The notes: a model not told the origin generated them from the letters alone. A DNA stretch of 64,000 nt from JBFAPK01 sp040676675 (GCF_040676675.1 NZ_JBFAPK010000024.1:62001-126000), one strand, 5' to 3'; positions 26,776 through 35,535 are shown, counted from the first letter of the stretch. A program made the numbers and translations.

Positions 26776-28638
26776 TCAGTACCGGGTCGGCGGGCCGACC
26801 AGCTGGGATTCGATCGGGGTCGCCGAGAGCAGGGCCCAGCGCAGCGCCCGCCGGTTGACCACGCCCACCATGTCGTCGCGGATCCGGGTCAACCACTCCG
26901 CCGAGTCCCCGAGGCCGAGCGCGGTACCGGCCAGCGCCGCCTCGTCCGGGCGCAGCGGCTGGAGCACCACCAGGTCGGCGCGGGAGAGCGCGTCGACGTC
27001 GACGGTGGCCAGCTCGTCCCGGACCACGAGGCTGGCATACCAGCCGGGTCCGGGCTGGGTGTCCGCGGCGACCGGTCCCGTGTCCACGACGACCAGCAGC
27101 GGCTGCAACGGGGTGCCGGGCGGGCCGCCGATCGGCCGCCCCGGCGGCACCATCGGGATCACCTGGCCGGGCGTGCTGACGCCCCGGATGAAGGGCTCCC
27201 ACGCCTGCGGCCGGGCGGTCTGCACGACGACCCGGGCGCCCAGCGCCATCGCCCGCAACGCGACGAGCTGCGCGGCCCGTACCCCGCCGATCAGCATCAG
27301 CCGGGTCGCCTCGGCCCGGAACAGGCGCGCGGTGACCGGCGCGCCGTGCCGGTTCGCACCGATCATCAACCCGGCGGTGCCGATCGGCAGCTCCAGCGTC
27401 TCCAGCACGGCGGTCGGCAGCGACACCCGCGCGGACCGCGCCGCCGGACCCGGTTCCACCACGCCGAGCGGCAGGGTGGCGGTGAACCCCTCCAACTGCT
27501 CGCCGTCCAGCCGCCGGGCCTGGGCGCGTTCCGCGTTCACCAGCCGGCGCAGCGCCTGCACCGCGCTGGAGATCCCGGCCGCGTTGCCGGCCGCCAGCCG
27601 TACCGCCAGGTCCACCGGCACCGAGGCGGTGCCGGCGGCCGGCCACGGCCCGGCGCTCACCGAGACCGTGGTCGCCGTTGCGGGCAGGGCGAGCAGGCGC
27701 GGAATCAGCCGGCGGGCCGTCTCCACCCGCAGGTCGGGCCAGCGGCGCAGCCGGAAGGTGGTCTGCAGCAACCCGCCGAGCTGCACGGCCTGCCAGGACT
27801 CCCGCGCCGGTTGCGCGCCGTCGTGGTGCGCCATCTCGGTCAGTACCCGCAGCGCGGCGCTCTCGCCGAGCGGCCGGGCCGGCAGCGGGGCGAGCCGCCG
27901 GCGCACCTTGCGCACGGCGCTGGAGAGCGCGCGGCGCAGGTCCTCCTCGGACCAGCCCTCGGCCCGCAGCACCCGGATGGTGAGCACCGCCCGCTCGTGG
28001 CCGAGCAGCCGCCCGTCGGTGAGCTGCCGGTACGAGGTGGCCGAGGTGCCGCCGCCCGCGCTGAGCGCCGGCGCGGGGGCGCCGCTCAGCAGGAGCTGGA
28101 CCCGCATCGGCGGGGCCTCCACGCTCGGCGCCGGCAGCAGACTCGCGGGCGAGGGGATCGACAGGGCGGCGTCGGCGAGCAGGCCGGTCGGGTCGCCGAG
28201 TTCGAGCACCGCGGTCAGGCCGTAGCCGTCGGCGATCACGGCCGCCGCGTCGCCGGCCAGGTCGGCCGGGGCGACCACCGCGCCCGGCAGCAGCAGGTCC
28301 AGCAGCGCGGACGGCTCGGCGCCGGCCGGCAGGGCACGCCGCCGGGACAGGTACCGCGACCCGATCCCGATCCACTCGTACAGCCAACGCCGGCGCAGCC
28401 GCAGCCAGGCGAGCAGGACCAGGGCGGCGCCGACGACCACGGCCCCGATCACGGCGATCGGCCCGTGCCCGAGGGAGGCGAGCAGCAGCGCGAGCGCCGC
28501 CTGCGCCGCCACGATCTGCCCGGCGCGTACGCCCCGCGGTGGCCGGCGGACCGGTGGCGCGGCCGGTGCCGCCGGTGCCGTCCGTTGTGGACGTACGTCA
28601 CCGTCGCGTACCGGGTTGCCCGCCATGCTCACCGTCAC
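26776..28638 (-). CDS. eccE: Type VII secretion protein EccE
   Basis: EccE is a peripheral component of the ESX membrane complex. The GTG at 28638 has GGGGAGG eight bases upstream; ATG 28626 is the alternative. The ~620-residue protein has two adjacent membrane helices near the N-terminus (about 40-80: IVAAQAALALLLASLG and AVIGAVVVGAALVLLAW), then a large soluble part containing the EccE-like core (SYRQLTDGRLLGHERAVLTI, then RVLTEMAHHDG). It diverges from eccB across 120 bases. Identification rests on this architecture plus the eccB/WXG100/mycP neighbours. Confidence 0.82.
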   Translation of the reverse strand: MTVSMAGNPVRDGDVRPQRTAPAAPAAPPVRRPPRGVRAGQIVAAQAALALLLASLGHGPIAVIGAVVVGAALVLLAWLRLRRRWLYEWIGIGSRYLSRRRALPAGAEPSALLDLLLPGAVVAPADLAGDAAAVIADGYGLTAVLELGDPTGLLADAALSIPSPASLLPAPSVEAPPMRVQLLLSGAPAPALSAGGGTSATSYRQLTDGRLLGHERAVLTIRVLRAEGWSEEDLRRALSSAVRKVRRRLAPLPARPLGESAALRVLTEMAHHDGAQPARESWQAVQLGGLLQTTFRLRRWPDLRVETARRLIPRLLALPATATTVSVSAGPWPAAGTASVPVDLAVRLAAGNAAGISSAVQALRRLVNAERAQARRLDGEQLEGFTATLPLGVVEPGPAARSARVSLPTAVLETLELPIGTAGLMIGANRHGAPVTARLFRAEATRLMLIGGVRAAQLVALRAMALGARVVVQTARPQAWEPFIRGVSTPGQVIPMVPPGRPIGGPPGTPLQPLLVVVDTGPVAADTQPGPGWYASLVVRDELATVDVDALSRADLVVLQPLRPDEAALAGTALGLGDSAEWLTRIRDDMVGVVNRRALRWALLSATPIESQLVGPPTRY

Positions 28639-28758
28639 CGCGCTAGCCTCCCCTGCCTGGTTCGCCTCGGGCAGCGGGAGCGGGCGCGGTGAGCGCGTGC
28701 CCCCGTAACTCGCCGAGGGGCCTATCGTATGGGCCGGACCGATCGGGGAGGGGGCCGG

Positions 28759-30153
28759 ATGCCGTCGCGGCAGGACCAGCTGCATTCGTACCAGTTCATG
28801 GTCCAGCGTGTGGTGGCCGCGCTGGTGATGCGGGAGACCGACCCGGCGCAGTCGCCGTTCCGCCGGGCCGCGGGCGCGACGCTGGCCAGCGTGCTGATCG
28901 CGGCGATCGCCCTCGGCGCGACGGTGGTGTACGGCGTCATCGTCGGCGGCGGCGGCAAGGGCTGGCGCGACCCGCACGCGGTGATCGTGGAGAAGGAGTC
29001 GGGCGCCCGCTACGTCTACCTCGACGAGAAGCTGCACCTTGTGCTCAACTACGCCTCCGCGCTCCTGATCGTGAAGTCCGAGACGCCGAAGACGGTGCTG
29101 GTCTCCCGCAAGTCCATCGAGGGGGTGCCGCGCGGCACCCCGCTGGGGATCGCGGACGCGCCCGACTCGCTGCCGGCCGCTGCCCGGCTCACCGACGCGC
29201 CCTGGACGATCTGCTCGATGCTGATGCCCGACGGCACCAGGCAGGCGCCCCGGTCGGCCCTGCTGGTCGGGGCCGGGGTCTCCGGCGGTGCCCCGCTGGG
29301 CGACAACGGCGTGCTCGCCAAGCACCCGGACGGCAGCCTGCACCTGATCTGGCACAACCGCCGGCACCTGATCCGGGACCCGGGCAACGTACTCTCCGCG
29401 CTGACCTGGACCAGCGAGCGGCCCGTACCGATGGCGCCGGCGCTGCTCAACGCGCTGCCGGTCGGGGCGGACCTGGCGCCGATCGAGATCGCCGACCGGG
29501 GCGAGAACTCGGTGAGGGTACCGGACGCGAAGATCGGCGAGGTCTTCGTGGTGGCGAGCCAGGGCGGTGGCCGGCAGTACGCGGTGGCCAAGCGGGACGG
29601 GCTCGCCGGGATCACCGAGGTCCAGGCGAACCTCCTGCTGACCGAGTCCGACCAGCGGGAACCGACCACCCTGAGCCAGGGCAGGTTCGCGAGCATCCCG
29701 AAGCTGCCCGACCTGCTGAACACCGACGCGGCGGCCCCGCCCGCCACCACGCCGAAGCTGGTACAGGCCGACGGCGGCGCGGTCTGCGGGCAGGTCAAGG
29801 ACGACGGCGGGGTCACCGAGGTGCGCACCGGCGCGGCCGTGCCGCAGGTCGCCGACGTGGCCCGTACCGGCGCGCGCTCGGTGCAGGGCGGGGCGCTGGC
29901 CGACCACATCGTGGTGCAGGCCGGCCGCGGCGCGCTGGTCGAGGCGGCGGCGGCGCCCGGAGCCACCGGCGGGGCCATCTCCGTCGTCACCGACCTGGGT
30001 CGGCGACACGCGGTCAGCAACACGGAGGTGCTCGGCTGGCTGGGCTACCGCGGGGTCAAGCCGGTACGCATGCCGGCGAACCTGGTGGCGCTGATCCCGG
30101 TGGGCCGGGCCCTCGACCCGGAGGCGGCGCGCGCCCCCGCCTCCCAGGAGTGA
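28759..30153 (+). CDS. eccB: Type VII secretion protein EccB
   Basis: EccB is the single-pass core protein of the ESX machine with a large extracytoplasmic domain. ATG 28759 follows GGGAGGGGG and gives 464 residues. The N-terminus MPSRQDQLHSYQFMVQRVV is highly diagnostic. One membrane helix spans about 39-62, followed by the R1-R4 beta-rich repeats and a cysteine pair (WTICSM and AVCGQV) expected to form the conserved disulfide. It ends with the usual LVALIPVGRALDPEAAR. A hairpin with a T-tract follows, separating it from the WXG100 genes. Confidence 0.95.
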   Translation: MPSRQDQLHSYQFMVQRVVAALVMRETDPAQSPFRRAAGATLASVLIAAIALGATVVYGVIVGGGGKGWRDPHAVIVEKESGARYVYLDEKLHLVLNYASALLIVKSETPKTVLVSRKSIEGVPRGTPLGIADAPDSLPAAARLTDAPWTICSMLMPDGTRQAPRSALLVGAGVSGGAPLGDNGVLAKHPDGSLHLIWHNRRHLIRDPGNVLSALTWTSERPVPMAPALLNALPVGADLAPIEIADRGENSVRVPDAKIGEVFVVASQGGGRQYAVAKRDGLAGITEVQANLLLTESDQREPTTLSQGRFASIPKLPDLLNTDAAAPPATTPKLVQADGGAVCGQVKDDGGVTEVRTGAAVPQVADVARTGARSVQGGALADHIVVQAGRGALVEAAAAPGATGGAISVVTDLGRRHAVSNTEVLGWLGYRGVKPVRMPANLVALIPVGRALDPEAARAPASQE

Positions 30154-30192
30154 CGGGCGCCCGACTTGTCCACAGGTGGGTGGTCGGGTCTA

Positions 30193-30235
30193 CCGTCGCT
30201 GGTCGCCGTTAGCTACCGTCAGCGACGGAGTTTTT
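30193..30235 (+). terminator. Intrinsic terminator after eccB
   Basis: CCGTCGCTG (30193-30201) pairs perfectly with CAGCGACGG (30220-30228); AGTTTTT follows. It would end the eccB transcript, or act as an attenuator ahead of the WXG100 pair 94 bases further on. A perfect actinobacterial DnaA-box sequence, TTGTCCACA (30166-30174), lies just upstream; as a single site it may be chance. Confidence 0.6.
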
Positions 30236-30328
30236 GGTGACCTTGTGCGATCCCGCCCCGCGGCGCGGATCGCGACCGGGCCGTCCAGAGTGGTCGGCCC
30301 GGACGGGTAGGAACAACAACGGATCGGG

Positions 30329-30661
30329 GTGAGTTCCGAGGTGTCGCAGCAGACGCAGGCACAAGCAGCCGTGATGACGCAGACCGCCGACAAGTTCGAG
30401 CGGGTCAACGAGGGGCTGCAAAACATGCTCAACAACCTGATGGGCGAGCTGGAGGGCCTGCGCCAGACCTGGCAGGGTGCGGGTGGTCGGTCGTTCGAGC
30501 AGGTCAAGGTGCAGTGGCAGGAGGACCAGCAGAAGCTGAACCGCGCGCTGAGCGAGACGGCGAGCGCGATCCGCACCTCCGGCCAGCAGTACGACGCGTC
30601 CGACAGCGAGGCGGGCAACCGCGTCGCCTCCACCAACCGCGGCATCAACCTGCCGCTCTGA
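30329..30661 (+). CDS. WXG100-family type VII secretion substrate (EsxA/EsxB-like), first
   Basis: The 110-residue helical-hairpin protein has W48-Q-G50 at the turn (RQTWQGAGGRSF) and the secretion signal Y88-x3-D92 (YDASD) in the C-terminal helix. These proteins form four-helix bundles and are exported by the ESX ATPase EccC. GTG 30329 is used; GTG 30341 is possible. It precedes a second WXG100 gene by 22 bases, the standard two-gene arrangement. A transmembrane segment or signal peptide is absent, as expected. Confidence 0.92.
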   Translation: MSSEVSQQTQAQAAVMTQTADKFERVNEGLQNMLNNLMGELEGLRQTWQGAGGRSFEQVKVQWQEDQQKLNRALSETASAIRTSGQQYDASDSEAGNRVASTNRGINLPL

Positions 30662-30683
30662 GCCCTCTGGGGAGGATCATCCG

Positions 30684-30974
30684 ATGAGCGACATCCTTGT
30701 CGTCAATTTCGCCTCGCTGCAGAAGGCGAGCGAGGACATCCAGCGCGCGCTGAACGCCCTGCAGGGGCAGCTCACGCAGCTCGACGACGACGCCCGCCCG
30801 CTGGTGCAGACCTGGGAGGGTGAGGCGCAGCAGGCGTACGACCAGCGCCAGCGGCAGTGGACCTCCGCCTCGCAGGACCTGCAGACCATGCTGCAGGACA
30901 TCAAGCGGGCGGTCGACGAGTCCGCCGCGGACTACCTGCACACCGAGAAGAAGAACACCGGGCTGTTCCAGTAG
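30684..30974 (+). CDS. WXG100-family type VII secretion substrate, second
   Basis: The 96-residue partner of the preceding gene has W44-E-G46 (VQTWEGEAQQAY) and Y84-x3-E88 (YLHTE) in its C-terminal tail, with amphipathic helices either side. Length and motif are canonical for ESAT-6-like proteins. A GGGGAGG site precedes ATG 30684. Both proteins of this pair carry a YxxxD/E tail, whereas often only one partner does. A strong hairpin follows the gene. Confidence 0.93.
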   Translation: MSDILVVNFASLQKASEDIQRALNALQGQLTQLDDDARPLVQTWEGEAQQAYDQRQRQWTSASQDLQTMLQDIKRAVDESAADYLHTEKKNTGLFQ

Positions 30975-30996
30975 CCCCGGGGCGCGATCCCCGTCC

Positions 30997-31045
30997 AAGG
31001 GCCTGTCGCCGTGCCTCCCCTCGCGGGGCACGCCGGCAGGCCCTT
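30997..31045 (+). terminator. Terminator after the WXG100 pair
   Basis: AAGGGCCTG (30997-31005) pairs with CAGGCCCTT (31037-31045), with further inner pairing CGTGCC/GGCACG. It lies 22 bases after the second WXG100 stop and 67 bases before the end of convergent mycP, so it can serve both directions. Confidence 0.7.
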
Positions 31046-31111
31046 CGGGTGCGGGCCTCCTTTGCGGGCTTCCTGAGTGAGAGCCGCCGCAGGCCCTCGG
31101 GGTGAGCCGCC

Positions 31112-32320
31112 TCAGGCCGGCTCGGCGGGGCGCCAGCGCCGGCGGGCGCCACGGGGCAGCACCACGGCGAGCAGCACGGCCAGCACGGCGATGCCGCCGG
31201 CCACCCCGGCCAGCCAGAGCGACCGCTCGCGGGCCGCCGACCGCCGCTCCTCGCGGGCCACGGCGGCCGGGTCGGCCCGGTCGTCGGGCAGCGCGGCCGC
31301 GGGCTGCGGGCGACCCGCGGCGGCGGTGTCGGTGACCGCCCGGTACGGGTCGAGCACCCCGCTGCCGTACGCGTCGCTGCGCCCGCCGCTCGGGGCCGGG
31401 TCGGTGGTGGCGAGGATGCGGTTGGTGACCTGCTGGGCCGAGAGGTTCGGCCAGTACGCGCGCACCAGCGCGGCCGTCGCCGAGACGAAGGGCGCCGCGT
31501 AGCTGGTGCCGTCCTGCTTGTGGTGCCCCCGCTTCGGCGCGGCGGTCAGCACGCCGCCGCCCGGGGCGACCAGGTCGACGTACGGGCCGACCTGGGAGAA
31601 CTCCGAGCGGAGCCCGTCGGCGCCGATCGCGCCCACGCCGAGCACCCCGTCGTAGGCGGCGGGGTACGGGCGCGGGTCGCCGTTGGAGTGCAGGTTGCCG
31701 GCGGCGGCGACCACCACCACGTTCTTGGAGAGCGCGTACTGGATCGCGTCGCGGACCGCCGCGTTGTCCTCGTACAGCACCACGGAGAGGTTGAGCACAT
31801 CCGCGTCGTGGTCCACCGCCCAGCGGATGGCCTGGGCGAACTGGCTCGGGGTGACGGTGCGCCCCGACTCCTTGCCGTCGATCACCTGCTGCTCGCTGAT
31901 GCGTACCGGCAGGATCTTCGCCTCCGGCGCGAGCCCGTGGAACCCGGTCCCGTCCCGCACGCTCGCGGCGATGATGCTCGCCACGGCGGTACCGTGCCCG
32001 GCGCAGTCGAGCCGCCCGTCACCGCCGGAGTCGAGCAGGTCGGTGCCGGACAGTACCCGCCCGCGCAGCTGCGGGTGGTCGTCGTCCACGCCCGAGTCGA
32101 TGACCGCCACGGTGACCCCGGCGCCGGTGGACAGCGGGGCCAGCCGCTCCGGGCCGTACCGCTGCTGTGCCCACGGCACCTCGGTGACCGGCTCGACGGG
32201 GGCGAGCGGCGAATCGCACCTGGGCGCGGCGACCGCCGGTGTCGCGGCGAGTGCGCCAGGTAGCATCGTCGCGACGAGGACGGCGCTCGCGAGCGCGAGA
32301 CGGGCGGTGGAGCCAGCCAC
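31112..32320 (-). CDS. mycP: Mycosin (type VII secretion-associated serine protease)
   Basis: Mycosins are membrane-anchored subtilases that cap the ESX pore. The 402-residue protein has a signal peptide (TARLALASAVLVATMLPGA), catalytic D75 (VIDSGVDDDHPQL), H109 (CAGHGTAVAS) and S273 (DGTSYAAPFVSA), oxyanion Asn in AAAGN, and a C-terminal helix (LWLAGVAGGIAVLAVLLAVV) followed by a basic tail. This is the full mycosin architecture. It lies opposite the WXG100 genes and divergent from the SseB-domain gene. Confidence 0.94.
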   Translation of the reverse strand: MAGSTARLALASAVLVATMLPGALAATPAVAAPRCDSPLAPVEPVTEVPWAQQRYGPERLAPLSTGAGVTVAVIDSGVDDDHPQLRGRVLSGTDLLDSGGDGRLDCAGHGTAVASIIAASVRDGTGFHGLAPEAKILPVRISEQQVIDGKESGRTVTPSQFAQAIRWAVDHDADVLNLSVVLYEDNAAVRDAIQYALSKNVVVVAAAGNLHSNGDPRPYPAAYDGVLGVGAIGADGLRSEFSQVGPYVDLVAPGGGVLTAAPKRGHHKQDGTSYAAPFVSATAALVRAYWPNLSAQQVTNRILATTDPAPSGGRSDAYGSGVLDPYRAVTDTAAAGRPQPAAALPDDRADPAAVAREERRSAARERSLWLAGVAGGIAVLAVLLAVVLPRGARRRWRPAEPA

Positions 32321-32474
32321 TGTTTCGCCTCCGAATCGGGTCGGTTCCGCCGAGGGATGCTATCGGTGCGGCGCCGCGCGCGGCATCCACCGCTGGCCTG
32401 CCCTTGTTATCCCGCCCCTACCTTGTAGGTTGTACGACGATGCCCGTGACCTGATCGGTGGAAGGGAGGTGGCC

Positions 32475-35003
32475 GTGACCGAGTGGGAGCCGGCCACCGA
32501 GGCCGAGGTCGCGATGCGGGACGCCCTGCGCGCGAACGACCAGGAACTCTACTTCCGGATCCTCGCCCGCACCGAGTTGCTCCTTCCGGTCTCCGCCGAG
32601 ACGCTGAGCGGATCGGCGCCGATGGCGTGGGGCACCTGGACGAACGGTGGCCGCACGCACGTCCTCGCCTTCACGTCCGGCCCGGCCATGCAGGCGTGTC
32701 TCGCCGGCAACGCGGGACCCGTCCGGCGTGCCGCGTACCATCAGCTCGCGGTGACCTGGCCCAACGCCGACTGGTGGCTGGCGGTCAATCCGGGGCTGCC
32801 GATCGAGGGCTACCTGCCGGCCTGGTTCGTCACGCAACTGGCCCAGAACGCCGCCAGGACGGCGGGGGCGCCGGTCGCCACGCCGGCCCCGCCGCAACCC
32901 TTCTCGCCGCAGCCCTTTTCGGCCGGACCGGACAACGCCACCCGGACGCGCGCCAACCCCGCGATGCCGTACCCGGTGAGCCCCGCCGAGCCGCAACCGG
33001 TCGGCCCGTACGCGCCGCCGCCCTTCGCGGCGCAGGCATTCCCGCAGCCGGCCGCCCCGCCGCCGGCCGCACCGCCCCCGCCGCCGGCCGCACCGCTCGC
33101 CCCGCCGCCCGCCCCGCCACGGGCGCCGCTCGGCACGCCCGGCCGCCCGCCCCTCCCGGTGCGCCGCCCGGCCGGACAGTCCGGCGCGCCGCCCTTCGGG
33201 GAGCCGGCCGGCTCCCCGGCCGCCCCGCCGCTGCCGGATCCCGGCGCCACCCGTCCCGGCGTACCGCCGCTGCCCGGCGCCGCCGGCCCGGCCACGCCCG
33301 GCCCCGGCATGCCGCCGCCGATCTCCGGTGCGCTGGCCGAGGGCGGCACGATGCCGCTGCCGGTCCGCCGCCCCGGTACCTCGCCGCTCAGCTCCGGTCC
33401 GCCCGGCTTCACCTCGCCGGCGCCCAGCTTCCCGTCGAGTCCCGCCGCGCCCGCGGCCTCCTCGGCGGGACCCGCCGTGCCCGCCGGATTCCCGCCGGGC
33501 CCAACCGCGCACGCGAGCTTCTCGCCGAGCCCTGTCGCACCCGCGGGCGGCGGCTCGTCGATGTTCCAGCCGCGTCGGCCGGTGCCGGGCCGCCCGGGCT
33601 ACGACCCGAACCAGGCGTACGAGCAGCCGGCGGCCGCGCAGCCCTGGCCCGGCGGTCCGGCGGAGGACCCAGCCGGGCACGGCAACGGCGGTTACCCCGG
33701 CAACGCCGCCAACGGCGGGTACCCCGCCAACGGCGCCAACCCCGGCAACGGCGCCAACCCCGGCAACGGCGCTACCGGCGGCGGATCTCCGAGCGCGCCG
33801 GACGCCCGCGTCTCCCCGCCCGCCGGGCCCGCGCCGCTCGCCCCGATGGCGCCCGCACGGAGCCTCGCGGAGACCACCCGGATCACCACGATCACGCCGC
33901 CGGGCGCACCGGCCGAGGCGGGACCCCCGTCCTGGGCCGGGACCAGCACCATCGTCGTACCGGCGGTGTCGACCGGCGCGGCGCTGGGTGCCCCGGTCTC
34001 GCCGGCCCCGGTGAGCCCGGCGCAGCCGGACTTCGCACCCGCCAACGACGTCGAGCGGAGCCTGCTGTCGGCCGCGGGCGACGGCAGCACCGACAGCTTC
34101 CTTTCGACGCTGCTGCTCGCCCGGGTGCTGCTGCCCGCCTCGGCGCGCTCCGCGACCGGCGCCCACCCGGGTGACGAGGGCTTCGACTGGCGGACCGAGT
34201 CGCTCGACGGCGAGACGTACGTCGTGGTCTTCACCTCGCCCGAGCGGCTGGCGGACCACCTGCCGAGCCCGGTCGAGACGGTCGACGTGAAGTTCGTCCA
34301 GCTCATCCGGGAGTGGCCGGACGTCAACTGGTCGTTCGCGGTCAACCCCGGCACCCCGGTCGGCGCGAAGCTGCCCGGCGCGCAGATCATCGCGCTGGCG
34401 AACTGGGCCGCCGAGGTCGGGCTCGGGGACGAGGGCGAGCCGGGCGACTCCGGCGAGTCGTTCGAGCCCGACGAGTCGGCGACGCGCTCCACGTACGCGC
34501 CGGTGCGCCAGGACCCGAGCAGTCCGACCATGATGCAGAAGGTGCTCGCACCGGACCAGGTCTCGTACTACCTCGACCGGGGCTACGACCGGGTCTCCGG
34601 CTTCGTCCACCGGGCCGGTGAGGTCGCGCACCTGAACACCCCGGCCCAGCTCTACGCCGCGCTGGGGCTCGGCCACCCGGGCTCGCCCTTCTCGCCGAGC
34701 GACAGCGAGGTCTACGTGCTGCGCTGGCCGGCCCACCGGCCGAGCCTGTACCGGATTCCCTACGGCGGGCCGAACGAGGCCGCCATGCGGGCGATGGAGG
34801 GCTGGGTGATCGAGCGTCCGCCGTTCCGCGGCAACGGGTTCGCCCCGGGCGAGAGCGCCGACGTGATCGCCGAGTTCAAGGTGGACAGCGTGCGCCTGCC
34901 GTACGGGGCCGAGCTGTGGCGGTTGGGTGCCGACGGTACCGAGCGGCTGGCGGCCCGGCTCGACACCGACGTGTACCGCTGGCGGCGGGTCGGAGGGGAC
35001 TGA
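32475..35003 (+). CDS. Two SseB-like domains, Pro-rich linker and unassigned C-terminal domain; candidate ESX effector
   Basis: GTG 32475 has GGGAGG five bases upstream and gives 842 residues. Residues ~10-130 form an SseB-like N-terminal domain (LYFRILARTELLLPVSAETL, then WPNADWWLAVNPGLPIEGYLP). Residues ~135-510 are a Pro/Ala-rich linker with short Gly-Asn-Pro-Tyr repeats (33690-33780). A second SseB-like domain follows (WPDVNWSFAVNPGTPVGAKLP), then an acidic stretch. The last ~165 residues (from about VLAPDQVSYYLDRGYDRVSG) form a compact domain I cannot assign. The protein lacks a signal peptide. Its place in the ESX locus and the overlapping small gene suggest a secreted toxin-like protein (inference). 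Confidence 0.75.
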   Translation: MTEWEPATEAEVAMRDALRANDQELYFRILARTELLLPVSAETLSGSAPMAWGTWTNGGRTHVLAFTSGPAMQACLAGNAGPVRRAAYHQLAVTWPNADWWLAVNPGLPIEGYLPAWFVTQLAQNAARTAGAPVATPAPPQPFSPQPFSAGPDNATRTRANPAMPYPVSPAEPQPVGPYAPPPFAAQAFPQPAAPPPAAPPPPPAAPLAPPPAPPRAPLGTPGRPPLPVRRPAGQSGAPPFGEPAGSPAAPPLPDPGATRPGVPPLPGAAGPATPGPGMPPPISGALAEGGTMPLPVRRPGTSPLSSGPPGFTSPAPSFPSSPAAPAASSAGPAVPAGFPPGPTAHASFSPSPVAPAGGGSSMFQPRRPVPGRPGYDPNQAYEQPAAAQPWPGGPAEDPAGHGNGGYPGNAANGGYPANGANPGNGANPGNGATGGGSPSAPDARVSPPAGPAPLAPMAPARSLAETTRITTITPPGAPAEAGPPSWAGTSTIVVPAVSTGAALGAPVSPAPVSPAQPDFAPANDVERSLLSAAGDGSTDSFLSTLLLARVLLPASARSATGAHPGDEGFDWRTESLDGETYVVVFTSPERLADHLPSPVETVDVKFVQLIREWPDVNWSFAVNPGTPVGAKLPGAQIIALANWAAEVGLGDEGEPGDSGESFEPDESATRSTYAPVRQDPSSPTMMQKVLAPDQVSYYLDRGYDRVSGFVHRAGEVAHLNTPAQLYAALGLGHPGSPFSPSDSEVYVLRWPAHRPSLYRIPYGGPNEAAMRAMEGWVIERPPFRGNGFAPGESADVIAEFKVDSVRLPYGAELWRLGADGTERLAARLDTDVYRWRRVGGD

Positions 35004-35365
35004 TGCGCGACGGCTATCTCGCCCGCTGGCGCGGCCGGGAGTACGAGGCCAGTCCGGACGGCGACCGGGTGCGGATCTACCAGCCCGAGCCGGGCGAGGG
35101 GTTCAACGAGATCAGCGCCGGCCGCTGGGTACGGGTCCTGCCCGCCTCCGAGATCGAAGAGCTGAGCTACGTACGGACCACGTGCACCTGGCGGGGCCAG
35201 CCGTTCATCGTGCTCGCCGCGCACGACAACTGGCTGCGGGTCGAGTACACGGGCGGCAAGTGGCCGGTCGCGGAGTCGCTCGGGCTGGAGGCGTTCGACT
35301 TCGGCGTCTACCAGGGCTGGGCCCCGGCGCACGAGGTGGTCGACCTGCGCGAGCAGCGCGCCTGA
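35003..35365 (+). CDS. 120-residue partner protein; candidate immunity protein or chaperone
   Basis: The ATG at 35003 shares one base with the upstream stop (TGATG), so its translation is tied to the SseB-domain gene. The 120-residue product is acidic, cytoplasmic and rich in aromatic residues (LARWRGREYEASPDGDRVRI, EELSYVRTTCTWRGQPFIVL, LGLEAFDFGVYQGWAPAHEV). I recognise no named family. Size, coupling and order after a multidomain candidate effector match toxin-immunity pairs. A dedicated chaperone is the other option. No catalytic motif is visible. Confidence 0.7.
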   Translation: MRDGYLARWRGREYEASPDGDRVRIYQPEPGEGFNEISAGRWVRVLPASEIEELSYVRTTCTWRGQPFIVLAAHDNWLRVEYTGGKWPVAESLGLEAFDFGVYQGWAPAHEVVDLREQRA

Positions 35366-35462
35366 GCCGGCTCCGCTGATCCCGCCCTCCGGCCGGAGCG
35401 ATCGAGAAGGCAACGGGCGGGGTGTGGGCCGGCGTTGACGCGTCGACCGGTCGACGCCGTTG

Positions 35463-35535
35463 CCGGTACGCGGGATGACGCAAGGCCGCGGCGGTACGCG
35501 CGAGACAAGGCAAGGCCGCGCCGGTACGCGCGAGA
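35463..35535 (+). repeat. Short ~30-base tandem repeats upstream of an ECF sigma gene
   Basis: CAAGGCCGCGGCGGTACGCG followed by CGAGA (35481-35505) recurs with one change at 35511-35535, a 30-base pitch. An earlier partial copy, CCGGTACGCGGGA, starts at 35463. The block sits in the 344-base gap between the 120-residue gene and the sigma gene, which otherwise holds only the leader peptide and a possible ECF -10 element (CGTCTA, 35626-35631). Confidence 0.6.

Noticed and set aside
30166..30174. Perfect TTGTCCACA DnaA box between eccB and the WXG100 genes
   Set aside because: A single 9-mer without neighbours can be chance; noted only in the terminator entry.
33680..33780. GGCAACGGCG-type repeats as a CRISPR-like array
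   Set aside because: They are in-frame codons of the Pro/Gly/Asn linker of the SseB protein, without spacers.
34500..35003. C-terminal domain of the SseB protein as a TNT-type NAD glycohydrolase
   Set aside because: The tuberculosis-necrotising-toxin signature (Gly-rich loop with catalytic Gln and the PWFGQPGGG region) is not seen; only vague similarity around YYLDRGYDR.
34500..35003. C-terminal domain of the SseB protein as an ADP-ribosyltransferase
   Set aside because: No convincing R-S-E triad order with the catalytic Glu motif; kept as unassigned.
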